This document shows positions 44,542 to 53,899 of a stretch of DNA of 64,000 bases, piece by piece (positions within the stretch are counted from its first letter, which is position 1; each line of letters begins with the position of its first letter). A model generated the notes under the pieces. It had not been told where the DNA came from and did no database searches. It saw nothing but the letters and a program-made list of their open reading frames with translations. Position numbers and translations under genes: made by a program. Source of the DNA: Hymenobacter elongatus (GTDB lineage Bacteria > Bacteroidota > Bacteroidia > Cytophagales > Hymenobacteraceae); assembly GCF_004745955.1 (NCBI RefSeq), contig NZ_SRLD01000019.1, forward strand, positions 1 to 64,000. The letters run 5' to 3'.

Positions 44542-44741
44542 CTACTGGCCGCCGCGCTGCTTTTTAGTTTTGGGTTTGGGCTCCGGCAATTCTTCCACCG
44601 TCAGGCGGGCTAGATTTGCCAGCCACTCCCGGTCCTCTAGCTGCTCTTCAACCAGGAGGCAGGGCTTTGCGCCTGGATAAGGCGCGGCCTCGGTTACTTC
44701 CGGCAAGAAAGCCCGCCCCGCTGCAGTAGGCTTAACGTATA
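44542..44741 (-). pseudogene. 3' part of a tfoX-like gene split by an insertion sequence
   Basis: Read on the minus strand this encodes YVKPTAAGRAFLPEVTEA, then PYPGAKPCLLVEEQLEDREWL and a Lys-rich end, the C-terminal half of a TfoX N-terminal-domain protein. The 5' half is at 45806-45949, on the other side of the IS. Removing the IS and one target copy restores a 112-residue frame. An open frame from 44940 into this part is only a chance fusion with IS sequence. Confidence 0.88.
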
Positions 44742-45805
44742 TAGGACTTACGCACTCGACTACATAAGTGCCTGAATAAGGGGTTTTTGAAGCAATTGCC
44801 GCAGGTAGGGTGCCCATTGCTGTTGGTGGGCCTGATACATCGTTTGGCCCATCCGGCGGGCGTGTTGGCGAAGCGATACCCACGCCAGATAGCAGCAAGT
44901 CAGGTGGTTGCGTTGCGCCCTTGCGTTGCGGCACTGGCATTTCTCAGAACCGGTCAGTTGCTTGAAGCTGCGGTGAAACTCCTCGACCTGCCAGCGCACC
45001 TGCACGGCCTCAATGACCATTTCGCGGGTCAGATGCGCGGCCAAATGGTTGGTAATGACCCATTCAATGTCGCCGTTTGTGGCCACCAGCTTGAAGAGCT
45101 TCACCCCAAAAGGCACTTCTTTCAGGCGCACGACCACGCCCTGGCTCCAGCCCTGGGGCGGCGGGTCGAGCGTGTCGAGGCCCTGGTAGCCGCTTTCCTT
45201 GGCCAGGCTCACCAACCGGTTGCTTTTCAGGGTCGTGAAAAACGTCCAACCCGCGCGGTGAATGCGCTTTAAATTCGTGCTGCCCGCGTACCAGGAATCA
45301 AATAAGATCGTGCGGGCCAACAGGTTGTCTTCGGCCACGACCTGGTCAAACATCGCCAGAAAATGGTCGTTTTTTGTCTGCCCGTCGTCGTCGGGCGCGT
45401 ACACGCGGTAGTCCAGGGGCAGAAAATCGCCCGCCGCGCCGCTGCTGTGCACCAGGTTGACTAACCCGATGCCGGTGACCATGCCGTGTGCGTTGCCCGA
45501 GTACTGACGCTTAGCCACATCGATGAAACGGCTGTAGCGTTTGTCCTGCACGCTGTCATCGACGAGCAAAAAGGCCTCCGGGGAGTCGTGAAGCAAGGGG
45601 GCGACTAACGTGCGCAACTGATTGACAGGCAGATTACGCGTGCGCAAAAATCGGTTCACCTGGTCGTGGCTAACCTCGGGCAGATGGGCCGCCAAATGCG
45701 TGCACGTGTAGTTCGTGGGCGTACTGAGCAGGTACTCGATGTAAGTGGTTTGGGTCAGCATGAGCGGGCGGTTTTCCTAAATTACCCTAAAGTGCGTAAG
45801 TCCTA
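44742..45805. mobile_element. Complete insertion sequence, 1064 bp, IS4/IS701-like
   Basis: The ends are inverted repeats: TAGGACTTACGCACT on the left and AGTGCGTAAGTCCTA on the right. Both sides are flanked by the 5-bp direct repeat GTATA (44737-44741 and 45806-45810), the target-site duplication. It carries one transposase gene on the minus strand. The exact duplication and intact ends indicate a recent insertion. The 5-bp duplication does not match the 4-bp YTAR typical of IS701, so the family is tentative. Confidence 0.95.
44760..45761 (-). CDS. DDE transposase of the insertion sequence
   Basis: A 333-residue IS4-superfamily (IS701-like) transposase. The acidic triad can be placed: LLVDDSV (Asp68 or 69), ILFDSWYAG (Asp155) and a glutamate in RWQVEEFHRSFKQ about 100 residues further. 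The final segment WVSLRQHARR follows the usual pattern. The frame is intact and occupies nearly the whole element, so the copy is likely functional. The stop lies 16 bp inside the left inverted repeat. Confidence 0.9.
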   Translation of the reverse strand: MLTQTTYIEYLLSTPTNYTCTHLAAHLPEVSHDQVNRFLRTRNLPVNQLRTLVAPLLHDSPEAFLLVDDSVQDKRYSRFIDVAKRQYSGNAHGMVTGIGLVNLVHSSGAAGDFLPLDYRVYAPDDDGQTKNDHFLAMFDQVVAEDNLLARTILFDSWYAGSTNLKRIHRAGWTFFTTLKSNRLVSLAKESGYQGLDTLDPPPQGWSQGVVVRLKEVPFGVKLFKLVATNGDIEWVITNHLAAHLTREMVIEAVQVRWQVEEFHRSFKQLTGSEKCQCRNARAQRNHLTCCYLAWVSLRQHARRMGQTMYQAHQQQWAPYLRQLLQKPLIQALM

Positions 45806-45949
45806 GTATAGTTTGTTGTCACAAACCAGGGCAAAGGGCTTACTATCCCAATACAGGGTGTATTCCCCAAACATTTTCCTAGCGGTAACGTGACCGGAGC
45901 CGTTAAACTGCTCAACGACAAATTCGACAAATTCTGGGGTAGAGGCCAT
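45806..45949 (-). pseudogene. 5' part of the split tfoX-like gene
   Basis: From the ATG at 45949 it encodes MASTPEFVEFVVEQF, then RKMFGEYTLYWD and LVCDNKLY, where the IS interrupts. RKMFGEYTLY is the diagnostic stretch of the TfoX N-terminal domain (RxMFGxxxLY). TfoX-like proteins are named after a competence regulator, but single-domain forms have no settled function. The gene is disabled by the IS. Confidence 0.88.
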
Positions 45950-46084
45950 TGCACATGGGACGTAATTAAAGTCTTACCAGGTCTATCTGGTTTGAGCTTA
46001 GTCTATCTGTCAGTGGTTAGCTGAACTGTGAATCGTTCGTAAGCTCGCCAGACTTCCAGCTAATGTACGGCGCGAGTCAAATGC

Positions 46085-47443
46085 TCACCGCAATGTAGCC
46101 AGACCGGGAAACCAAAGCTGAAAGGCGCTGCCTGCCCCTTCCACGGATTGCACCTGAATGCTACCCTGGTGCAACTGCATAATCTGCTTGGCCAGGCTCA
46201 GCCCAATCCCGGAGCCATTCGGGTGGGTGGTAAAAAAAGGAATGAAGATGCTGTCCAGCACGTCGGCGGGAATACCGGTCCCGTTGTCTTTCACTTCAAT
46301 AACCACCCGTTGCTGTTCATCGGGCCAGGCCAGCAGGCTAATGCGCGGGTTGGGGGTTTGGGTGACTGCCTGGGCCGCATTGAGCACCAGATTGATGAGC
46401 ACTTGCTCCAGCAGGTGGCCATCGGCGTGCAGGGTGAGGTGCGCGGGCCGGACGCTGAGGGTGACCTCGATGCCTTGCGCAGCCAGTTGCTCCGCCAGGA
46501 GCTGCCGGGTGGCCTGCAGCAATTCCTGCACGTACAGGGTGGTGCGCTGCGGCGCGGTCAGGGTGCTAAAGTTCCGGTATACCTGGGCGAAGCGAAGCAG
46601 TCCTTCGCTGCGCTGCTGGATGATGCGAATGCCGGTACCCACATCGTCGAGCAATTCGGCGGAGGCTGCCTGCTGCCGGGCGCGCTGCACGTGGCGGCCC
46701 AATGAATCGGCCAGCGAAGCAATGGGGGCGACTGAGTTCATGATTTCGTGCGTCATCACCCGTAGCAGTTGCTGCCAGGCAGCCGTTTCAGTATCCGCCA
46801 GGGCCTGGCTCACGTTCTTGAAAGCTATTAGTGTAAACGCTTCGCCGCGTAGCTTAAACTGGGTGGCGGATACGAGCAGCTGCACCGTTTGGAGGCCCAC
46901 CGTCAGCTTCACCACCACGGGCTGGCCAGGCACCGCCTGGCAGATGGCCTCGTACAGAACCGGCTGCCGGGAGTGTAGCGCCCAAATGTTTTTCAGGTAC
47001 GGCAGGTGCAGCGTCTGCTTAAACGCCTCGTTCACCCAGGCCACGTTGCCCGCCGCATCGTAGGACACGATGCCGGTATCGAGCAGCGCCAGGATAGTTT
47101 GCAGGTATTGAAACTGCCCTTCCTGCTCGGCCCGCAACTCCCGAAACGTGGCGTTGACCTGGTTGAAGGCCTCGTGCAAGGGGCGCAGCGATGCCGGGGC
47201 AGACTGCGCCGGGTACTGCCGCGAAAAATCCCGGTACTTAAGGGCCAGCGTAAAGTCGGCCAGGGCCTGCTGGCCACGCGTCAGATAGCGGGCCAGGTCC
47301 AGGACCAGGAGTAGCAGCAGCACCAGGGCCCCCAGAGCTAGCCCGTCGGCGTGGTGCAGCGCGACGTAGCCGCCGCCGGCTAACACGGCCATCAGCAGTA
47401 CCAACCGTCCCAGCAGGCGCACGTCCAGGCGATTAAATATCAT
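46085..47443 (-). CDS. Sensor histidine kinase
   Basis: A 452-residue membrane kinase paired with the NtrC-type regulator. Two adjacent hydrophobic helices (about 10-60) leave almost no periplasmic loop, so the signal is probably sensed in the membrane or by the PAS-like domain (about 100-225, with LDTGIVSYDAAGNVAWVN). The phosphoacceptor is in MTHEIMNSVAP; the N box is INLVLNAAQAV, followed by DNGTGIP and GSGIGLSLAKQIM. The start at 47443 overlaps the regulator's stop by 11 bp, so the two are translationally coupled. The pair points away from the ABC efflux operon. Confidence 0.94.
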   Translation of the reverse strand: MIFNRLDVRLLGRLVLLMAVLAGGGYVALHHADGLALGALVLLLLLVLDLARYLTRGQQALADFTLALKYRDFSRQYPAQSAPASLRPLHEAFNQVNATFRELRAEQEGQFQYLQTILALLDTGIVSYDAAGNVAWVNEAFKQTLHLPYLKNIWALHSRQPVLYEAICQAVPGQPVVVKLTVGLQTVQLLVSATQFKLRGEAFTLIAFKNVSQALADTETAAWQQLLRVMTHEIMNSVAPIASLADSLGRHVQRARQQAASAELLDDVGTGIRIIQQRSEGLLRFAQVYRNFSTLTAPQRTTLYVQELLQATRQLLAEQLAAQGIEVTLSVRPAHLTLHADGHLLEQVLINLVLNAAQAVTQTPNPRISLLAWPDEQQRVVIEVKDNGTGIPADVLDSIFIPFFTTHPNGSGIGLSLAKQIMQLHQGSIQVQSVEGAGSAFQLWFPGLATLR

Positions 47444-48806
47444 GCTTGTCGAGCCGACGGTAGAGGGCGGTGCGGGTGAGGCCCAGCTCCCTGGCCGCTT
47501 TGGTGAGGTTACCCTGGTGGCGCTCAATGGCCTGCTGGATGGTGTTTTTTTCTACTTCCAGCAACGGCAGCGGATTCTCAGCCACGATTGCCGCTGGCGC
47601 GGAAGCAGTGGCCGATTCGGGGTTCCGAAACGAGAAATCAGCCGAATGCAGTACGGGTCCGGTCCCCAGGATAATGGCCCGCTCCACGGCGTGTTGCAGT
47701 TCCCGCACGTTGCCGGGCCAAGTATGCTCCTGGAGCTTGCGCAGTGCGGTGGCACTGAATTCCGGCACGGGTTGCCGGTTGCGGGCCGCATACACCTGCG
47801 CGAAGTGCTGGGCCAGCAGCTGCACGTCGTCGGCGCGTTCGCGCAGGGGCGGTAGCGTGATTTCAACGGTGTTGAGGCGGTACATCAGGTCCTGGCGAAA
47901 GGTGCCGCGGGCTACCAGGGCATGCAACGGGGCGTTGGTGGCCGACAGCAGCCGGATATCCACCGGGACGGGTACGTTGCTTCCCACGGGCACCACTTGG
48001 CGGTTTTGCAGGGCCGTGAGCAGCTTGGCTTGCTGGGGTAGGCCAATGTTGCCAATCTCGTCTAGAAACAAGGTTCCTCCGGTGGCCGCCTCAAACCGGC
48101 CCACGCGGCTGGCCTGGGCATCCGTGAACGCGCCCTTGGTGTGCCCGAACAGCTCGCTTTCAAATAACCCCTCGCTGAGCGCGGCCACGTCGGCGGCTAC
48201 AAAGGGTCGGGCGGCGCGGCGCGACTGCTCGTGCAGAGATTTGGCGACTAACTCCTTGCCCGTGCCGTTCTCGCCGAGCAACAGCACGTTGGCTTCGGTT
48301 GGGGCGACCTTTTCAATGATGGCGCGTACTTCCTGCATGGCGGATGACTCGCCCAGTAGAGCGGTGGCCGCGGCAGGCCCGACTACTTTTTTCGGGGTGC
48401 CTCCGCTTTTACTGCCGGTTTTAGGTTGGAGGGCGGCAGCCAGCGTTTGCAGCAGCTGTCCGTTGTGCCAGGGCTTAAGCAGGAAATCGGTGGCGCCGGC
48501 TTTGAGGGCGCGCACCGCCGTGCGAACGTCGCCATAGGCGGTTATAAGGATAACGGCCGTCGTGGGGTCGTGCTCCCGGATGCGGTCCAACCAGTAGAAG
48601 CCTTCGTTGCCCGTTGCTTGGCCGCTGCGGTAATTCATGTCGAGCAGCACGGCGTCGAAGTGCTGCTGACGGATCAGAGAGAGCAGCAGCTCCGGGTTTT
48701 TCTCCGTTACGACTTCCCGCACCTCGGTTTTAAGCAACAGCTTGAGGGCGAACAGCACATCGGGCTCGTCGTCAACCACCAGGATGCGGGCGTGCTTGGG
48801 AATCAT
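47433..48806 (-). CDS. NtrC-family sigma-54-dependent response regulator
   Basis: A 457-residue regulator. Receiver domain with DDE (12-14) and phosphoacceptor Asp56 in LLDMNY; AAA+ domain with Walker A GENGTGKE (178-185) and the sigma-54-contacting loop GAFTDA (225-230); C-terminal Fis-type HTH (NLTKAARELGLTRTALYRRL). It should activate sigma-54 promoters when phosphorylated by the downstream-encoded kinase. The likely target is the divergent MacAB-like operon at 49110; tandem 23-bp sites lie between them. Homologous pairs beside FtsX-type ABC transporters are common in Bacteroidota. Confidence 0.95.
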   Translation of the reverse strand: MIPKHARILVVDDEPDVLFALKLLLKTEVREVVTEKNPELLLSLIRQQHFDAVLLDMNYRSGQATGNEGFYWLDRIREHDPTTAVILITAYGDVRTAVRALKAGATDFLLKPWHNGQLLQTLAAALQPKTGSKSGGTPKKVVGPAAATALLGESSAMQEVRAIIEKVAPTEANVLLLGENGTGKELVAKSLHEQSRRAARPFVAADVAALSEGLFESELFGHTKGAFTDAQASRVGRFEAATGGTLFLDEIGNIGLPQQAKLLTALQNRQVVPVGSNVPVPVDIRLLSATNAPLHALVARGTFRQDLMYRLNTVEITLPPLRERADDVQLLAQHFAQVYAARNRQPVPEFSATALRKLQEHTWPGNVRELQHAVERAIILGTGPVLHSADFSFRNPESATASAPAAIVAENPLPLLEVEKNTIQQAIERHQGNLTKAARELGLTRTALYRRLDKHDI

Positions 48807-49109
48807 GTGAAAAGGGTAGGTAAAACGTAAAAGTCGGGGCTAGCAGGTACCCGTCCCAACGCAGGCAACAGAAACCGTGCAGACCTCGGAAAATACTGGA
48901 TTTCAATCGGCCAGGCAGTTTTAAGTTCGTCATTAGATTCGAACTGTATCAGAACCGAACGTTCAACTGTATCAAAACCGGACGTTCGGCAGCAGTTGGC
49001 AAACAAGGCTTAAACGCATAATTCTGATTAGAAAGAACTTGCGACAAAGGCACCGTTCTTGGCAGCTCCGGTCAATAGCTTTTTGCTACTAGTTCCTGCG
49101 CCGAACCGA
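48807..49109. promoter_or_regulatory. Divergent control region of the two-component and efflux operons
   Basis: A 303-bp gap holding two tandem 23-bp repeats (listed separately). No clear sigma-54 -24/-12 pair (GG-N10-GC with TGGCAC and TTGC) is found; CCGGACGTTCGGCAGC at about 48978-48993 has the GG/GC spacing but a poor match. A further TTGCGA at about 49038 lacks a partner. Confidence 0.5.
48942..48987. repeat. Tandem 23-bp operator-like repeats
   Basis: AACTGTATCAGAACCGAACGTTC and its copy, 21 of 23 identical, stand head to tail. Each ends in a palindromic core (GAACGTTC or GGACGTTC). They sit 122 bp upstream of the membrane fusion protein gene and 135 bp from the regulator gene, a position typical of upstream activator sites. 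Confidence 0.7.
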
Positions 49110-50369
49110 ATGGATGTCCTGATACCGAAGAAAAAGTGGTGGTTTGTTGCCCGCTGGTGGTGGTTGGGGAGCCTGGTGCTGGCGGGCACGGGAGTAGCCA
49201 GCATTTACTGGCCCCGGCCGGGGCAGCGGCTGCACGTCGCGGCCAGCCGGCTGACTATCAGTCCCGTTACGCGGGGTAATTTTCAGGAATTCACGGCCAT
49301 CGACGGGGTGGTGCAGCCGCTGCGCACCGTGTACTTGGACGCGGTGGAGGCCGGCACGATACAGCAAGTGCTGGTAGAAGAAGGCGCGACCCTGACGGCG
49401 GGCCAGCCCCTGCTCCGGCTGGCCAACCCCGACCTGCAACTGGAAATGGTAAACCGCGAAACGGCCGTCTATGACCTGATGAACAACCTGCGCAATACCC
49501 GCAACCAGCTGCTGCAAAACCGCATCCTGCGCCAGAACCAGTTGGCGGACATCGACTTTCAGTTGGCCGAGGCCCGGCGGGTGTTCGACACCAACCAGGT
49601 GCTGTACGACCAGAAGGTGATTGCGCGGCAGGATTACCTGCAAAGCCAGAACGCCTACCGCTACCAGCTGCGCCGACGGCAGCTCACGCAGCAGACCCTG
49701 CGCCAGGACTCGGTGGCCATGCAGCAGCAACTGGGCACCATGCAGGAATCGGTGCGGCGCATGACCAGCAACTTAGCCCTGATGCGGCGCAAGATGGACG
49801 ACCTGCTGTTGCGGGCCCCGGTGGGCGGTCGGCTCAGCTCGCTGGCGGCGGAAGTGGGCGAGGCCAAAACGCGGGGCCAGCGCCTGGGGCAGATTGACGC
49901 GCTGGCGGGCGTGAAACTACACGCCGTGGTGGACGAGTTTTACATTGCCCGCATCGGAACCGGTCAGGTGGGCGAAGTGGTGGTGGATGGCCAGGCGTAT
50001 GCCTTGCGCGTGACCAAAATCTTCGCTCAAGTGGCCAAAGGCCTGCAAATCGACCTGGCCTTTACCGGCACCCCGCCACCAGGCCTGCGGCGGGGCCAGA
50101 CCCTGCCCATCCGGCTGGCGCTGAGTGCGAAGGCCCCGGCGGTGCTGCTGCCCAAAGGCGCCTTTTACCAGCAAACCGTGGGCAACTGGGCGTTCAGGCT
50201 GGGGGCCGACGGCACCCGGGCCCAACGGGTAGCCATCCGGCTGGGGCGGCAGAATCCCGACTACTACGAAGTGCTGGCGGGCCTGCAACCCGGCGACCGG
50301 GTTGTAACCTCCAGCTACGAAGGCTACGCCGACCAGCAGGAACTGGTGCTGGACAACCGCCAGCCATAG
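49110..50369 (+). CDS. HlyD/MacA-type membrane fusion protein
   Basis: A 419-residue periplasmic adaptor of an ABC efflux pump. One membrane helix near the N-terminus (WWWLGSLVLAGTGVASIYW), then a barrel-sandwich half around EAGTIQQVLVEEGATLTAGQ, a long helical hairpin (about 115-225) and the second half at LLLRAPVGGRLSSLAAEVGE. The C-terminal domain ends SYEGYADQQELVLDN. It is the first gene of a three-gene operon with the ATPase (33 bp away) and the permease. Confidence 0.93.
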   Translation: MDVLIPKKKWWFVARWWWLGSLVLAGTGVASIYWPRPGQRLHVAASRLTISPVTRGNFQEFTAIDGVVQPLRTVYLDAVEAGTIQQVLVEEGATLTAGQPLLRLANPDLQLEMVNRETAVYDLMNNLRNTRNQLLQNRILRQNQLADIDFQLAEARRVFDTNQVLYDQKVIARQDYLQSQNAYRYQLRRRQLTQQTLRQDSVAMQQQLGTMQESVRRMTSNLALMRRKMDDLLLRAPVGGRLSSLAAEVGEAKTRGQRLGQIDALAGVKLHAVVDEFYIARIGTGQVGEVVVDGQAYALRVTKIFAQVAKGLQIDLAFTGTPPPGLRRGQTLPIRLALSAKAPAVLLPKGAFYQQTVGNWAFRLGADGTRAQRVAIRLGRQNPDYYEVLAGLQPGDRVVTSSYEGYADQQELVLDNRQP

Positions 50370-50402
50370 GATTTTCAATAACTACTTGGTCCGATAAGAC
50401 TA

Positions 50403-51092
50403 ATGCTCATGATTAAGACCGAAAACCTCGAAAAGGTGTACCGCACCGAGGAGGTGCAAACCAAGGCGCTGCACCACGTCTCGCTGACGGTGGAGCCGGG
50501 GGAGTTTGTGGCCATCATGGGCCCCTCGGGCTGCGGCAAGTCGACGCTGCTCAACCTGCTGGGCCTGCTCGACGAGCCCGACGGCGGCAGCCTGCAACTG
50601 CTGGGCACCGAGACCAGCCGCTACTCGGAGCGGCAGCGGGCCGAGCTGCGCAAGCGGAGCCTGGGCTTCGTGTTTCAGAGCTTCAACCTGATTGACGAGC
50701 TGACGGTGTTTGAGAACGTGGAGCTGCCCCTGCGCTACCTCGGCGTGGGGGCCGCCGAGCGGCGGCAGCGGGTGGAACAGGTGCTGGAGAGAATGCAGCT
50801 GCTGCACCGGCGCAACCACTTTCCGCTGCAACTCTCGGGCGGGCAGCAGCAGCGCGTGGCCGTGGCCCGCGCCGTGGTGAACGCCCCGCCGCTGCTGCTG
50901 GCCGACGAGCCCACCGGCAACCTCGACTCGGCCAGCGGCCACGATGTACTGGGCCTGCTGACCGAATTGAACGAGGCGGGCACGACCGTGCTCATGGTCA
51001 CGCACTCCGAGCACGACGCCCGGTACGCCCGGCGCGTCATCCGCCTGCTCGACGGGCAGGTGGTGCTGGAAAACAGCCGCAGCCAATTCTGA
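50403..51092 (+). CDS. ABC transporter ATPase, MacB/LolD type
   Basis: A 229-residue ATPase. Walker A is GPSGCGKST (40-48), the signature LSGGQQQR (144-151), Walker B LLLADEPTG (164-172) and the H loop VTHSEHD. The subfamily is that of LolD and MacB ATPase domains, which drive FtsX-like permeases without moving substrate across the inner membrane by themselves. It sits between the adaptor gene and the permease, all on the plus strand, with short gaps. Confidence 0.96.
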   Translation: MLMIKTENLEKVYRTEEVQTKALHHVSLTVEPGEFVAIMGPSGCGKSTLLNLLGLLDEPDGGSLQLLGTETSRYSERQRAELRKRSLGFVFQSFNLIDELTVFENVELPLRYLGVGAAERRQRVEQVLERMQLLHRRNHFPLQLSGGQQQRVAVARAVVNAPPLLLADEPTGNLDSASGHDVLGLLTELNEAGTTVLMVTHSEHDARYARRVIRLLDGQVVLENSRSQF

Positions 51093-51114
51093 ACGCTTTC
51101 CTCCTCCTTCGGCC

Positions 51115-53472
51115 ATGCTTCCCTACCCCTTGCTGCTCATCTACCGCAACTTCAAGCGGTTCAAAAGCACGTTCTTTATCAACCTGATTGGCCTCTCGAC
51201 CGGCCTGGCCTGCGCGCTGCTTATCTACCTGTGGATAAGCGACGAGCGCAGCTTCGACCGCTACCACGCTTTGGACGGCCGGCTGTATCAGGTGCTGGAA
51301 AACCGCCGCACGGCCGCCGGCATCGAGACCCAAACCGGTACCGTGCCGCTGCTGGCCGAGGCCCTGCGGCGGGAAATGCCGGAGATTGAATTCGTGGCCA
51401 CCACCACGCCGGTCCCGTTCTTCCCCGCGTTCACGCTGGCGGCGGGCGGACAGCACCTCACCGCCGTCGCCAAATACGCGGACCCGTCCTTCTTCCAGCT
51501 GTTTTCCTACCCCCTGCTGGTGGGCACCCCCGCCACGGTGCTGCGGGATAAACACGCCATTGTGCTCTCCGAAGCCCTGGCCATCAAGCTCTTTCAGACG
51601 CCGCAGAACAGCCTGGGCAAAGCCGTGGAATGGCAAATGGCCGACAGAAAACAGACCTGCCTGGTGGCCGGGGTGTTTGCCGGGGTGCCCCGCAACTCGT
51701 CGGAGCAGTTTGACTGTGTGCTGCCGTTTGCCTCGTTCAAGGACCAGATGCAGATGAGCGAGGCCATCAAGTGGGACGACGACGGCCCCTTCAACACCTA
51801 CCTGGCCTTGAAGAAGGGCGCCGACCCCGCGCAGTTTCAAGCCAAGCTGGCAGGTTTGTTGAAAACCAAGAGCGCGCAGGCCCAGGCCCGGGGGCGCACG
51901 CTGTTTGTGCGGCCATTCTCGGCGGGGTACCTGCACGGCACCTACGAAAACGGCGTCGCCACCGGGGGGCGCATTGCCTACGTGCGGCTGTTCGCCCTGA
52001 TTGCCGGGCTCATTCTGGTGATTGCCAGCATCAATTTCATGAACCTGTTCACCGCCAAGGCCTCGCGGCGGGTAAAGGAAGTGGGCATTCGCAAGGCCCT
52101 GGGGGCGAGCCGCGCCGCGCTGGTGGGGCAGTACCTGACCGAATCCGTGGTGATGGCCTTGCTGGCCCTGGTCGTGGCCGTGGGGCTGGTACAGCTCGTG
52201 CTCCCGCAGTTCAGCGCGCTGACGGGCAAGCCGCTGGCCTTGCGCTGGGAGCCGCAGCTGGTGGGGGCCAGCCTGGCCCTGGCGCTGGGTACGGGGCTGC
52301 TGGCGGGCAGTTACCCCGCGTTCTACCTGTCGGGTTTCCAGCCGGCGGCCGTGCTGAAAGGCAAGCTGCCGACCAGGGCCGGCGACGTGTGGACGCGGCA
52401 GGGACTGGTCGTGCTACAATTCACGCTCTCGGTGCTGTTCATCGTGGCCGTGGTGGTCGTCAACGCGCAGCTGGCGTTTGTGCAGCGCCAGCCGTTGGGC
52501 TACGACAAGGCGCACGTGCTCCGCTTTGATACTGGCGGCAAGGCGGCGCGCCAGCAGGCGGCCTTTCTGAGCGAGGTGAAGAAATTGCCCGGCGTCGTGC
52601 AGGCGTCCAGCGTCTTGGGCGGTTTCCTGGGGGGGCGCTACGTCGCGGAGATGAGTTGGCGGGGTAAGCGCCTGCCAGTCGGGACGATGCTGGTCAACTA
52701 TGACCTGTTGGAAACGATGGGCCTGCACTTGGTCGCAGGCCGCAGCTTTGCGCCGCAGTTCCGCGCCGACAGCGCTGGTATCATCGTCAACCAGGCCCTG
52801 GTGGCCGGCCTGGGGATGCCGGACCCCGTGGGCCAACGGCTCGACGGGGCCCGCATCGTGGGCGTGGTCCGCGACTTCCACTATGAGTCACTGCACGAAA
52901 AAATCAAACCCCTTCTCCTCCGGCTCGACCCCCAGATTAACACGGTGCTAGTGAAGCTCCAGCCCAGCGCGGAGCAGGCCACGATTGCGCGGCTTCAGCA
53001 ACTGTACGCCGCCTACAACCCCGGCTTTACGCTCGACTACACGTTTCTGGATGCCGACTACCAGGCCCAGTACGTGGCCGAGCGGCGGGTTGCCGTACTC
53101 GCCCGCTACTTCGCCGGGCTGGCCATTCTCATTTCCGCCCTGGGCCTGCTGGGGCTGGCGGCCTTCACGGCCGAGCGGCGGCGTAAGGAAATCGGCATCC
53201 GCAAGGCCCTGGGCGCGAGCGAGCTGGGTATCGTCTGGTTGTTGACCAGCAGCCTGACCCGGCTGGTTGTCGTGGCCATCGTACTGGCGCTGCCTCTGAG
53301 CTACCTGCTACTGCAGCGGTGGTTGGAAGGGTTTGCCTACCGCGTGGCGTGGCAGTGGTGGTACTTCGCCGCGGCCGGCATGGGGGCCCTGCTCATTGCC
53401 TGGCTCACAGTAAGCGTGCAGGCCTGGCGAGCCGCCCGTCGCAACCCCGTGCTGAGCCTGCGGGCAGAATAG
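51115..53472 (+). CDS. FtsX-type ABC permease with two core domains
   Basis: A 785-residue permease. An N-terminal helix (about 15-40) is followed by a large periplasmic MacB-PCD-like domain, helices at about 290-430 with the repeat VKEVGIRKALGASRAALVGQYLTE, a second periplasmic domain, and helices at about 670-780 with the parallel RRKEIGIRKALGASELGIVW. The duplicated FtsX unit is usual in Bacteroidota transporters placed next to NtrC-type systems. The substrate is unknown; peptide or stress-related export is likely. Last gene of the operon. Confidence 0.94.
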   Translation: MLPYPLLLIYRNFKRFKSTFFINLIGLSTGLACALLIYLWISDERSFDRYHALDGRLYQVLENRRTAAGIETQTGTVPLLAEALRREMPEIEFVATTTPVPFFPAFTLAAGGQHLTAVAKYADPSFFQLFSYPLLVGTPATVLRDKHAIVLSEALAIKLFQTPQNSLGKAVEWQMADRKQTCLVAGVFAGVPRNSSEQFDCVLPFASFKDQMQMSEAIKWDDDGPFNTYLALKKGADPAQFQAKLAGLLKTKSAQAQARGRTLFVRPFSAGYLHGTYENGVATGGRIAYVRLFALIAGLILVIASINFMNLFTAKASRRVKEVGIRKALGASRAALVGQYLTESVVMALLALVVAVGLVQLVLPQFSALTGKPLALRWEPQLVGASLALALGTGLLAGSYPAFYLSGFQPAAVLKGKLPTRAGDVWTRQGLVVLQFTLSVLFIVAVVVVNAQLAFVQRQPLGYDKAHVLRFDTGGKAARQQAAFLSEVKKLPGVVQASSVLGGFLGGRYVAEMSWRGKRLPVGTMLVNYDLLETMGLHLVAGRSFAPQFRADSAGIIVNQALVAGLGMPDPVGQRLDGARIVGVVRDFHYESLHEKIKPLLLRLDPQINTVLVKLQPSAEQATIARLQQLYAAYNPGFTLDYTFLDADYQAQYVAERRVAVLARYFAGLAILISALGLLGLAAFTAERRRKEIGIRKALGASELGIVWLLTSSLTRLVVVAIVLALPLSYLLLQRWLEGFAYRVAWQWWYFAAAGMGALLIAWLTVSVQAWRAARRNPVLSLRAE

Positions 53473-53744
53473 GGGTGTGGCGAGCCGCTCCGGGCGGCTG
53501 ATAAGGTGGGAGGCGAGCGTCACTATTGCAGCAATTGGAGGTATGGTACAAGGCAGTCTAATCCTTATTGACCTTCCGCGACAACCGCAAGACCAACGAT
53601 GCCGGAAGCGGAAAGCATCACTACCGAGAATTGGCAACCCCTGCGCAATCTGGGAAGCGCAGCTTCGGGAATTTTCCTAGCGATGTTTTCTGTCCCTGGT
53701 ACAGTGCCTGGCTATCACGGCGGCCAGGCTGCGAGGTGCCTACA
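53473..53744. other. Gap after the efflux operon, nothing recognised
   Basis: Several short frames overlap here, none with protein-like pattern or a clear start. Lower GC than the neighbours in places. It may be decayed sequence. Confidence 0.4.
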
Positions 53745-53899
53745 GACTGCCTCCAAAGTGCCTTCAGCGCCTGTTGAGCGCGGCGGCTACTTCGGCTTCC
53801 GGGAGGCTGGTGTACGCGCAGAACTCGGCTACGGAAACGTAGGCGCGGGCGGGCTTGCGCAGCTGGGTGCGGATGCGCTGTAACAGGCGCTTGCCGGCG
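53745..53899. repeat. Left copy of a ~155-175-bp direct repeat
   Basis: It shares a long run of near-identity with 58925-59100, in the same orientation, centred on the gene piece encoding [18 protein letters not shown]. The amylase module lies between the two. Confidence 0.75.

Noticed and set aside
44542..44940. A 132-residue minus-strand frame joining IS and tfoX sequence
   Set aside because: The N-terminal part is IS DNA read out of frame; only the end belongs to the split tfoX-like gene.
48978..48993. Possible sigma-54 promoter CCGGACGTTCGGCAGC
   Set aside because: It has the GG/GC spacing but lacks TGGCAC and TTGC, and it overlaps the tandem repeat.
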